A DNA stretch of 11,399 bases from the NCBI GenBank assembly GCA_900547085.1, contig URFI01000057.1, positions 1 to 11,399 of the forward strand, written 5' to 3'. Of this stretch, positions 1 to 5,807 are shown in pieces (positions within the stretch are counted from its first letter, which is position 1; the number at the start of each line of letters is the position of its first letter). Both the position numbers and the translations under genes were made by a program. The notes under the pieces were generated by a model, which saw nothing but the letters and a program-made list of their open reading frames with translations, ran no database searches and was not told where the DNA came from. The stretch is from an uncultured Prevotella sp. (lineage in GTDB: Bacteria; Bacteroidota; Bacteroidia; Bacteroidales; Bacteroidaceae).

Positions 1-658
1 CCATGAGCTGGCGAATACTGCCGGCTGTGCTGTCCTTGGCCCTCTCTTCCAACAACCTGCCAGTGAGAACGAAAGTGATAATCATCACCGAGGCATCAAA
101 ATAAGTGTGCCACTCAATGCCTCTGCTGCCCCAAACCCGCTCTCCATAAAAGGTGTTGAACGCACTGAAGACGAATGCGATGCTCGTGGAAAGTGCCACG
201 AGCGTATCCATGTTGGCCGACTTTTGCAGCAACTGCTTCCAAGCAGATACGAAGAACCGGCGACCGCAGTAGACAAAGTTGGCCAATGCCAGCAGCATGG
301 CCACTTGATTGGACACTTGGACTGCCCCCAATGAAATCCACCTCATCGAAACGGCCATGCACAACACGGCAAAAAGCCACGACAGCAGTGTCTTTCGCTT
401 CAGTTGTCTGTACGCGTTGCGCTCAATCTCTTCCACCGACCGGTCACTCTCTATCACGAGGTCATAGCCAATGGCATTGATTTCACGCTTCATCTGTTCG
501 AGTGAAATCTCTTTTTCATCATATTCCACCAGCGCGCTTCTGCCCGGCAGACTGACTGACGCTGACTGTATGCCCGGCAGGGAATTGAGCTTCCGCTCCA
601 CATGGGAAGAGCAGGCAGCACATGCCATCCCCACCACTGGTATTGTTTTCTTAATCAT
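1..658 (-). CDS. copA: Copper-translocating P1B-type ATPase, N-terminal part (cut by window edge)
   Basis: Heavy-metal P-type ATPase that exports Cu(I) across the inner membrane using ATP. The first 219 residues are visible from an ATG at 658-656; the gene continues past base 1. Residues 3-68 form one HMA metal-binding domain with the motif GMACAAC, the ligands being Cys13 and Cys16. Hydrophobic segments follow at about 90-105, 117-131, 152-170 and 188-205, which fits the first four of the eight membrane helices of the family. The stretches ANMDTLVALS (148-157) and YFDASVMIITFVLTGRLLE (186-204) are typical of copper-type P1B ATPases. The diagnostic CPC, TGE and DKTGT motifs would lie outside the window, so metal specificity is inferred. 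No Shine-Dalgarno sequence precedes the start. It stands alone, 664 bases from the next gene. Confidence 0.9.
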   Translation of the reverse strand, partial: MIKKTIPVVGMACAACSSHVERKLNSLPGIQSASVSLPGRSALVEYDEKEISLEQMKREINAIGYDLVIESDRSVEEIERNAYRQLKRKTLLSWLFAVLCMAVSMRWISLGAVQVSNQVAMLLALANFVYCGRRFFVSAWKQLLQKSANMDTLVALSTSIAFVFSAFNTFYGERVWGSRGIEWHTYFDASVMIITFVLTGRLLEERAKDSTAGSIRQLM

Positions 659-667
659 TTTATGTTG

Positions 668-727
668 TTATAGTTGATGAGATTTTGAGTTCTTGAGTTT
701 TTGAATTAGCTTTTGCTGATTCTTCAT
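668..727 (-). CDS. Possible 19-residue leader ORF upstream of copA
   Basis: A short ORF, MKNQQKLIQKLKNSKSHQL, starts at an ATG at 727-725 and stops at TAA 670-668, nine bases before the copA start. The purine run GGGAG lies seven bases upstream of its ATG, which is a better ribosome site than copA itself has. It sits between the putative promoter at 770-777 and copA, so it would be in the copA leader mRNA. The peptide is basic, with no cysteine or histidine cluster that would suggest metal sensing. It overlaps an 8-base tandem repeat, so the open frame may be chance. I do not recognise it. Confidence 0.25.
   Translation of the reverse strand: MKNQQKLIQKLKNSKSHQL
673..704. repeat. Degenerate 8-base tandem repeat in the copA leader
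   Basis: Four consecutive 8-base units on the plus strand, GTTGATGA, GATTTTGA, GTTCTTGA and GTTTTTGA, share the pattern G(T/A)TnnTGA. On the transcribed strand this reads as repeated (C)AAGAACT-like units. Similar short-period runs occur in leaders and spacers of Bacteroidota genomes in my recollection. No function is assigned. Because the period is not a multiple of three, it does not create a repeated peptide. Confidence 0.6.
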
Positions 728-769
728 CTCGTTACTCCCTTTCCTTCAAACAACATGAGGTGTCATCTG

Positions 770-777
770 CAAATTTA
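770..777 (-). promoter_or_regulatory. Putative promoter -7 box for copA (TAAATTTG)
   Basis: On the minus strand bases 777-770 read TAAATTTG, an exact match to the Bacteroidota -7 consensus TAnnTTTG. It points towards copA, with a predicted leader of roughly 100 bases. I see no clear TTTG at the -33 position; the nearby AT-rich stretch at 781-795 gives only a weak match. I saw no recognisable copper-regulator operator. Confidence 0.45.
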
Positions 778-1076
778 GCGAATAAGTTTGTAAACGCCAT
801 GTGTGTCGGTTGGATTTTTGGCCCGTTCTAACCAACTTTCAGTACAAGAAGGATGCCTACTCATGAAACAAAACCCATGGAAAAATAAGAATCAAGTTTT
901 TGGATGATGACGAATTTTCTTGACAACATGTCGTTAAATCCTGGCCGTATTTACAAACTATTGTGCCTCTCGTCGCAAATACGCCAAATATGAGAAAGTT
1001 TCGCAAACATTTGTATTTCAATATATTAAGATAACGACAGACTATTATATATGGATTTTCCAAGCTTTTTCAAGAC

Positions 1077-1091
1077 AAAAGCATTGCTTTT
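1077..1091. repeat. Short palindrome AAAAGCA-T-TGCTTTT
   Basis: A 15-base near-perfect palindrome with 7-base arms around a single central T. It shares the word AAAAGCA with the inverted repeat that begins 14 bases further on. It could form a weak hairpin or bind a dimeric protein; no role can be assigned. Confidence 0.5.
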
Positions 1092-1104
1092 AATCACCAA
1101 TTGA

Positions 1105-1173
1105 CATGCTTTTGGCGTGCAACCACATGCGAATTGACCGCCAAAGTGAAGTTACTAAGCGGACAAAAGCATG
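1105..1173. repeat. 10-base inverted repeat CATGCTTTTG / CAAAAGCATG
   Basis: CATGCTTTTG at 1105-1114 and its exact reverse complement CAAAAGCATG at 1164-1173 are separated by 49 bases. The loop is too large for a terminator and no T-run follows on either side. The arms may belong to the dispersed element suspected in this spacer. Confidence 0.55.
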
Positions 1174-1322
1174 GTTATTGCTGAAAATACGGCTGACGAT
1201 TCCCAAATAATCTCCTGTTTTGCATCCTAGCGACCTATTGTTTTTCTCCAGATGAGAGATTTTGAAAGGCCATTTTGAAGGCATATTACCATCAAAATAC
1301 TGAACATTTTCGATCTTTCAAC

Positions 1323-2696
1323 TCAACCTTTTTCACTACTTGGCGTACCAGCTTGTTGCGCCTGCCTCAACTCACTGAACGTCTTATATAATAGTGGCAG
1401 CGTAAGGAGTATTGAGCAGGCATCGCTGCAAGCCTGACTCATCATCACGCCTTGCAAACCTAAGAATTGAGGTAATATTACTACCAAAGGAATGAAGAAA
1501 AGACCACTGCGAGAAGCAGCCAGCAGGTTGGCGCGGAACGTCTTACGGATGGTCTGCATCAACATATTAGACATAAGGAAAAACGCCATGGCTGGCAACG
1601 ATACCAACTGCCAGCGTAAGGCCTGCGTGCCGATGCGGATTACCTCTGAATCGTTGCGGAACAACTCGACAATGGCATCCGAGAAAATCCATCCCAGCAC
1701 GGTGCAAGTCAGCAAGAAGCAGGTTCCTATCCTCACCGCAAACCAGAAACCCTTCCGCACACGGCCATAAAGGCGAGCGCCATAGCTGAACCCGCAGAAC
1801 GGCTGGAAGCCATGTCCCAGTCCAATGACAAAGGCCATGACAATCATGGTAAACCTATTGGCAATAGACATGGCTGCAACAGCCGCGTCACCATAGCGCG
1901 CAGCGGCCACATTGAGCAGGATGCTGGCCACGCTGGTGAGCCCCTGGCGTGAAAGAGAGGGCGTTCCACCGGCCAGAATCTCCTTGATATAGATGCGCGA
2001 GGTGGAAAAATGACGAAAGCTAATGCGAATGCTTCCGCCGTGACGGGTCATGCGCAGCAGCACCACAAAGCTGGCCAGTTGGCCGAAAACCGTGGCCAAA
2101 GCCGCTCCGGTGATGCCCCAGTCGAGCCAGAAAATAAGGATAGGATTAAGTCCAATGTTGACAATGGCGCCGGCAACGATACCCCACATAGCAAACGACG
2201 CATTGCCCTGGAAGCGCATCTGATTGTTCAGACACAGAGAGCCGGTCATCAAAGGCGCGCCAAGGAGTATGATGCTGAGGTATTTCTCTGTGTAAGGCAG
2301 GATGGTGGGCGTACTGCCAAGCCACACGGAGAGAGGCTTTAGCCAGAGAAGGCCAACCACCATGATGAGCAATCCCGCCGCAAGGGCATAGAAAAAGCCC
2401 GTCGACGCCATGGCCTCAGCATTGTGATGCCGCTGCGCCCCGAGCTCACGGGAGATGTAGTTGCCCGACCCATTGCCAAAAAAGAAACTGAATGCCTGGA
2501 TAACGAACATCACAGAGAACACGATGCCCACAGCCGCAACGGCCTGGGTACTAATCTTTCCCACGAAATAAGTGTCGGCCACATTGTACAAACTGGTAAC
2601 CAGCATGCTGACAATCGTGGGCACAGCCATGGTTCCGATGACCCGATAAACGGGCCCTTGCGTTAAGAATGTATAGTTGTCTCTGTGTTGTTGCAT
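1323..2696 (-). CDS. MATE family multidrug efflux transporter
   Basis: An inner-membrane antiporter of the MATE family, expected to export cationic or hydrophobic drugs or metabolites using a Na+ or H+ gradient. The protein has 457 residues, normal for the family, and is hydrophobic throughout, consistent with twelve helices in two homologous halves. The N-terminal half opens with the family signature region around residues 22-60 (AVPTIVSMLVTSLYNVADTY, then FVG). The second half begins near residue 240 and carries GHGFQPFCGFSYGA at 294-307, the repeat of the family motif. The N-terminus fits the MepA/DinF-like branch rather than NorM, but the substrate cannot be told. It is the last gene of the wecB-like/dehydrogenase/MATE series, 130 bases behind the dehydrogenase. 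No promoter box is seen in that gap, so co-transcription is likely. The stop is followed by no clear terminator. Confidence 0.93.
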   Translation of the reverse strand: MQQHRDNYTFLTQGPVYRVIGTMAVPTIVSMLVTSLYNVADTYFVGKISTQAVAAVGIVFSVMFVIQAFSFFFGNGSGNYISRELGAQRHHNAEAMASTGFFYALAAGLLIMVVGLLWLKPLSVWLGSTPTILPYTEKYLSIILLGAPLMTGSLCLNNQMRFQGNASFAMWGIVAGAIVNIGLNPILIFWLDWGITGAALATVFGQLASFVVLLRMTRHGGSIRISFRHFSTSRIYIKEILAGGTPSLSRQGLTSVASILLNVAAARYGDAAVAAMSIANRFTMIVMAFVIGLGHGFQPFCGFSYGARLYGRVRKGFWFAVRIGTCFLLTCTVLGWIFSDAIVELFRNDSEVIRIGTQALRWQLVSLPAMAFFLMSNMLMQTIRKTFRANLLAASRSGLFFIPLVVILPQFLGLQGVMMSQACSDACSILLTLPLLYKTFSELRQAQQAGTPSSEKG

Positions 2697-2717
2697 ACGA
2701 ATCTCACGAATTGTGGT

Positions 2718-2743
2718 GCATGCCGGGTGCCGTCACGGTATGC
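2718..2743 (-). other. Possible leader hairpin upstream of the MATE gene
   Basis: GCATGCCG (2718-2725) pairs with CGGTATGC (2736-2743) over eight positions with one G-U wobble, around a 10-base loop. It ends 22 bases before the MATE start codon in a GC-rich spacer. No T-run follows, so it is not an intrinsic terminator. It may be an mRNA-stability or translation element, or chance. A second short GC hairpin lies around 2802-2817. The rest of the 130-base spacer shows nothing. Confidence 0.3.
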
Positions 2744-2826
2744 GTATCGTCCCGACATTGTTACCCCGGCCTCATGCCTTAGATGATGAAGGTATGGTTG
2801 CGGCCTGCCCGCCGCCTGCCTTATGG

Positions 2827-3606
2827 TCAGGACAGTGACTCGTTTCGCGCGGCATTGCGACTGATGGTGGAGCCATTGGCCTGATGGGTGGCCAGCACAA
2901 GCACTTCGGCTATCTGCACATGTTGGGGTGCCTGTGCCGCATAAAGCACCACGTCGGCAATGTCATCGCCCGTAAGTGGCTGGATGCCGTCATAGACATG
3001 GTCTGCGCGAGTCTGGTCGCCATGGAAGCGAGTAACACTGAAATTGGTTTGCACCAATCCCGGTTTGACGGTTGTCACCCTCACAGCAGTATCCACAAGA
3101 TCCACTCTCAGCCCATCACTTAAAGCCTTGACAGCGGCTTTGGTGGCACAATACACATTGCCGTTGGCATAGGCTGCGTCGCCAGCCACAGACCCTATGT
3201 TGATAATATGCCCACGGTTGCGGGCCACCATGCCTGGCACAATTAATCTGGTCATCGTGAGTAATCCCTTGATGTTGGTGTCTATCATCGTCTCCCAGTC
3301 GTCCACACTCCCTTCATATTCGGGCTCCAGCCCCAATGCCAGTCCGGCGTTGTTGACCAACACGTCAACGTTTCGCCACCTTTCGTCAAGCGACTCTACG
3401 GCTTTGGTAGCCTCCTCACGATGACGAACATCAAAACAAAGGGTGACAACGTCGACGTTAAGGTGTGCCAACTCGGCGGTGAGCTGGTTCAAACGCACTT
3501 GGTTGCGGCCTGTCAAGATAAGGTCGTAGCCGTTTTTTGCAAACGCACGGGCACAAGCTTCACCTATTCCACTTGTGGCACCTGTAATCAAAGCTATTTT
3601 ATTCAT
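2827..3606 (-). CDS. NAD(P)-dependent short-chain dehydrogenase, YdfG-like
   Basis: Classical short-chain dehydrogenase/reductase of 259 residues, cytoplasmic, with a single Rossmann domain. The cofactor motif TGATSGIG is at residues 8-15, NNAG at 85-88, and the catalytic set is Asn111, Ser139, Tyr152 and Lys156 (YCATK). The stretch from about 88 to 200, including LEPEYEGSVDDWETMIDTNI, closely resembles E. coli YdfG, which oxidises 3-hydroxy acids such as L-allo-threonine and serine with NADP+. The substrate here is inferred from that likeness. Arg34 after the second strand fits NADP preference. The start at 3606 is chosen because the SDR fold begins there (MNKIALITGATSG). The frame stays open up to 3762, but that extension is not SDR-like and overlaps the gene upstream. 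An in-frame ATG at 3642-3640 would add 12 residues. A terminator structure ends three bases before the chosen start. Confidence 0.92.
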   Translation of the reverse strand: MNKIALITGATSGIGEACARAFAKNGYDLILTGRNQVRLNQLTAELAHLNVDVVTLCFDVRHREEATKAVESLDERWRNVDVLVNNAGLALGLEPEYEGSVDDWETMIDTNIKGLLTMTRLIVPGMVARNRGHIINIGSVAGDAAYANGNVYCATKAAVKALSDGLRVDLVDTAVRVTTVKPGLVQTNFSVTRFHGDQTRADHVYDGIQPLTGDDIADVVLYAAQAPQHVQIAEVLVLATHQANGSTISRNAARNESLS

Positions 3607-3609
3607 AGT

Positions 3610-3664
3610 AAAAAAAAGACGGCCTTGCTCCGTTCTGCGCATGCGCAGGAATACTGGCAAGGCC
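3610..3664 (-). terminator. Intrinsic terminator/attenuator between the wecB-like gene and the dehydrogenase
   Basis: On the minus strand GGCCTTGC (3664-3657) pairs with GCAAGGCC (3628-3621). The interior carries a perfect 14-base palindrome, CTGCGCATGCGCAG (3635-3648). Three bases later comes a run of eight T (3617-3610). This is a textbook Rho-independent shape. It starts 16 bases after the wecB-like stop codon, and its T-run ends three bases before the dehydrogenase ATG. It should terminate wecB-like transcripts or regulate read-through into the dehydrogenase and MATE genes. Confidence 0.75.
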
Positions 3665-3680
3665 CTTGTTGGTGATACGT

Positions 3681-4772
3681 TTATAGTTGTTCCAATAATA
3701 TTTGCACGATTCGTTCGGCGCTCCTTCCGTCCCACCTGTCGGGAATGGCACATTTTTTCCACGTCCCATTCACCATATCCTCAACGGCCTTGCCCAACAA
3801 CTGGGCATCTTCGCCAACCAAAACGTTGGAACCAACCTTGACCGTTTCAATATGTTCGGTGTAACTGTTGAGCGTGATGCAGGGAACGTTGTTGAACGTT
3901 GCCTCTTCGGCCACATTGCCACTGTCGGTGATTACACCGCAAGCATGAGCGGTGAGATAGCCAAACTGCAAGTAAGAAAGTGGCTTTATCAGCTTGAATG
4001 TGGGATGATCAGAACCTAAAAGTTCAGCCACGACAGCTGCCGAACGACTGCGGAGCGGTGCCAACACCATCTTGCCGGCGGCTTTATCGAGCATGGCATG
4101 GAGCATGTCTTTAAGGTTTGCCTTGTCTGCCAGCAAAGCCTTGCGGTTCAAAGTGAAAACAATGTAATCGCCTTCTCTCACGCCCAGCTCGTCGAGCACG
4201 GCAGGACGTTGCAGCCTACTGTGATTGAAACGCAACGTATCCATCAAGATATTGCCCACCATATATATCTTCGACAACTCAGCACCCTCACGCGTAGCAG
4301 TGCTGTTGCTGCCCATGCCGGCCGTGAACAACAAGTCACTCAACCCATCGATGACTAGTCTGTTGATTTCTTTGGGCATGTTGATGTCAAAACTTCGCGT
4401 GCCTGCCACCAGGTGTGCCAATGTGATGCCTTGCTTCTTCGTCACGATGGCTGTTGCCAACGTAGAGGCCAAGTCGTCCACTACAATCACTACATCGGTA
4501 GGATGGGTCTGCAAATAATGTTCAAAACCAGCCATGACGAGTCCGGTGAGTTGGTTGAGATTCTCACAATCAACCCCCAGATAGGTGTCTGGATAGGGCA
4601 TTTGAAGATCGTCAAAAAGCGACTTCTCCAGGGTGGGATCGTCTTCTTTACCGGCATAAACCAATTGGTAAGAAATATCTCTACCTGCATCTGCCGCCTT
4701 ATGGATGGCCCTGATGATGGGTGCCACCTTGACAAAGTTGGGCCGGGCGCCCGCTACGATACATATATTCAT
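3681..4772 (-). CDS. wecB: Divergent UDP-N-acetylglucosamine 2-epimerase family protein (WecB-like)
   Basis: Member of the non-hydrolysing UDP-GlcNAc 2-epimerase family (GT-B fold), 363 residues, normal length. WecB interconverts UDP-GlcNAc and UDP-ManNAc for surface polysaccharides. Family landmarks are present: GARPN at 8-12 (Arg10), VVDDLASTLA at 97-106, AHLVAGTRSFD at 119-129, MPKEINR at 132-138, TDSGNVAEEA at 282-291, and the C-terminal WDGRSAERI. By alignment to E. coli WecB, however, Glu117 is Val122, Glu131 is Lys134 and His213 is Asn209; only the Asp95 equivalent (Asp100) is kept. Ordinary epimerase activity is therefore doubtful. From memory, similar forms occur in other Bacteroidales, so this may be a stable subfamily with another activity. 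The ATG at 4772 is preferred over a TTG at 4790, which falls inside the promoter box. The symbol denotes family only. Confidence 0.85.
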   Translation of the reverse strand: MNICIVAGARPNFVKVAPIIRAIHKAADAGRDISYQLVYAGKEDDPTLEKSLFDDLQMPYPDTYLGVDCENLNQLTGLVMAGFEHYLQTHPTDVVIVVDDLASTLATAIVTKKQGITLAHLVAGTRSFDINMPKEINRLVIDGLSDLLFTAGMGSNSTATREGAELSKIYMVGNILMDTLRFNHSRLQRPAVLDELGVREGDYIVFTLNRKALLADKANLKDMLHAMLDKAAGKMVLAPLRSRSAAVVAELLGSDHPTFKLIKPLSYLQFGYLTAHACGVITDSGNVAEEATFNNVPCITLNSYTEHIETVKVGSNVLVGEDAQLLGKAVEDMVNGTWKKCAIPDRWDGRSAERIVQILLEQL

Positions 4773-4787
4773 TGTGCTATTTTTCTG

Positions 4788-4795
4788 CAAAGTTA
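4788..4795 (-). promoter_or_regulatory. Putative promoter -7 box for the wecB-like gene (TAACTTTG)
   Basis: Bases 4795-4788 read TAACTTTG on the minus strand, followed by CA, an exact match to TAnnTTTG. It lies 15 bases before the ATG at 4772, so the transcript would have a leader of only about ten bases. This supports the 4772 start and makes the wecB-like gene the first of its own operon, separate from the jet genes. No clear TTTG at -33 was found. Confidence 0.5.
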
Positions 4796-4851
4796 TACAT
4801 TATTAATAGAACGGCCATACATTTAGACGGAAGAACTTGTCTTTTTGCCCA

Positions 4852-4879
4852 GACAGAAGCATCTTTTGCGACTTCTGTC
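4852..4879. other. 8-base-pair hairpin in the jetD/wecB-like spacer
   Basis: GACAGAAG (4852-4859) and its exact reverse complement CTTCTGTC (4872-4879) enclose a 12-base loop. It lies 80-107 bases after the jetD stop. Neither strand has a T-run directly after it, so it is at best a poor terminator for the jet operon. A smaller hairpin, ACAAC/GTTGT with a 3-base loop, lies nearby at about 4902-4914. The rest of the spacer (4796-4958) shows nothing recognisable. Confidence 0.35.
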
Positions 4880-4958
4880 ATGCTACTACCGACTCAGAAG
4901 ACAACAGCGTTGTTTGCTTTATAGATGCGCTCCCCTTTCATGAGGGACATGCATACGG

Positions 4959-5807
4959 TTATTCTTTTTGTATATATCCCTCTTGATCGTAACCTTTATG
5001 TGTGCGATGAATAAGGTCGACCAGAGGCTGTACCCGCTGATCCGTAACAACCATATCTTTGAATTTGTCGTATTGTGCATCGTATCTTTGTCCGCTCCCG
5101 TGTTGCAAGCGTTTGGCTATGTCGGTGGGAATGAGGAACGAAGCACGAGAACCTAAATGCTTGTAAAATTCTGATAAATAGATATGTATACCCGCCAAAT
5201 CAAAATCACCAAAGTGGATATAAGGGTTAGGAATGGTTTTCAACCATTTTATCAAATCGCCCGATTGAGGATAACGTGATACAAACAACAGTCTGTTGTT
5301 AGGAAACAAATAGCGCTGATGGGCTATCTGCACGAAGTTTTCCACATTCTCCATACCTATAACCGTTACGTCTTTTGGAATAACAAACGAAGGATAATCA
5401 TGGATAAAAGGCAACATGCCAGGTTGAAAACGAAGTGTTTGACGCTCGCCCGACAGCTCTACGTCCAATGGTTCGTATCCGTTTACCAAAAAACCCCTCA
5501 TTGTTCGTTGCCTCAACAACTTTGAATTTCCCGATAATGCCACCTGCCTACTCCGTTCGGTATCATGGTTCAGCTTCATATCCAGTATGGCCTGCACATC
5601 TCGCAAATTGTATTTTTCTGCCAAATATTTTTGAAAATAGTCAACAGCGGCTACCTTATACGTCACCCTGCTGCCATGACTAATCGCGACAAGCACCCCA
5701 TCTTGCAGCATTTCGTTTACCCATTTACCCTTTAATTTACTGGCAGCAATCGTTTCGCCGGCAGCCAATGCGCATAGATTTTCCAATAGCGAACGTGTGA
5801 TATTCAT
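4959..5807 (-). CDS. jetD: Wadjet nuclease subunit JetD (Toprim, TopoVI-A-like)
   Basis: Predicted metal-dependent nuclease of the Wadjet complex, which cuts DNA once the JetABC motor has reeled in a small circle. It has 282 residues. Residues 1-60 look like a winged helix, about 60-140 form a linker or arm, and about 145-282 a Toprim domain. The Toprim glutamate is Glu153 in VIGMENVENF, the DxD pair is Asp201/Asp203 in HFGDFDLAG, and the conserved C-terminal YDQEG motif has Glu276. These match the JetD/DUF2220 family, so the active site looks intact. From memory, type I JetD proteins are near 380 residues with an added DUF3322 region, so this is a compact form. The start ATG overlaps the jetC stop by four bases (ATGA), implying translational coupling. 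It is the last gene of the operon; no strong terminator follows. Confidence 0.88.
   Translation of the reverse strand: MNITRSLLENLCALAAGETIAASKLKGKWVNEMLQDGVLVAISHGSRVTYKVAAVDYFQKYLAEKYNLRDVQAILDMKLNHDTERSRQVALSGNSKLLRQRTMRGFLVNGYEPLDVELSGERQTLRFQPGMLPFIHDYPSFVIPKDVTVIGMENVENFVQIAHQRYLFPNNRLLFVSRYPQSGDLIKWLKTIPNPYIHFGDFDLAGIHIYLSEFYKHLGSRASFLIPTDIAKRLQHGSGQRYDAQYDKFKDMVVTDQRVQPLVDLIHRTHKGYDQEGYIQKE

Larger units (their letters stand above)
857..1284. other. Gene-free spacer, possible dispersed intergenic element
   Basis: The gap between the MATE gene and copA (659-1322) holds no convincing gene. Two short minus-strand open frames occur here, at 857-1063 and 1090-1284. They lack ribosome sites and domain-like sequence, and look like translations of noncoding DNA. 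The stretch has several copies of the word AAAAGCAT in both orientations and two inverted repeats, listed separately. Its frames resemble, from memory, small hypothetical proteins annotated between genes in several Prevotella genomes, which would suggest a dispersed repeat. That is recollection, not a search. I see no tRNA, CRISPR or transposase. Confidence 0.35.

Noticed and set aside
114..380. Minus-strand open frame within copA
   Set aside because: It is a shifted frame of the copA N-terminal region; the copA frame carries the recognisable metal-binding and membrane motifs across it.
3607..3762. 52-residue N-terminal extension of the dehydrogenase
   Set aside because: It overlaps the 3' end of the wecB-like gene, passes through the terminator hairpin and is not SDR-like. 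The fold begins at the ATG at 3606.
4773..4790. TTG start adding six residues to the wecB-like protein
   Set aside because: It overlaps the putative -7 promoter box, and family members usually begin directly with the first beta strand, as MNICIVAGARP does.
4928..4950. Imperfect CCCTTTCATGAGGG palindrome as the jet operon terminator
   Set aside because: Only three or four base pairs form outside the TCATGA core, and no T-run follows on the minus strand.
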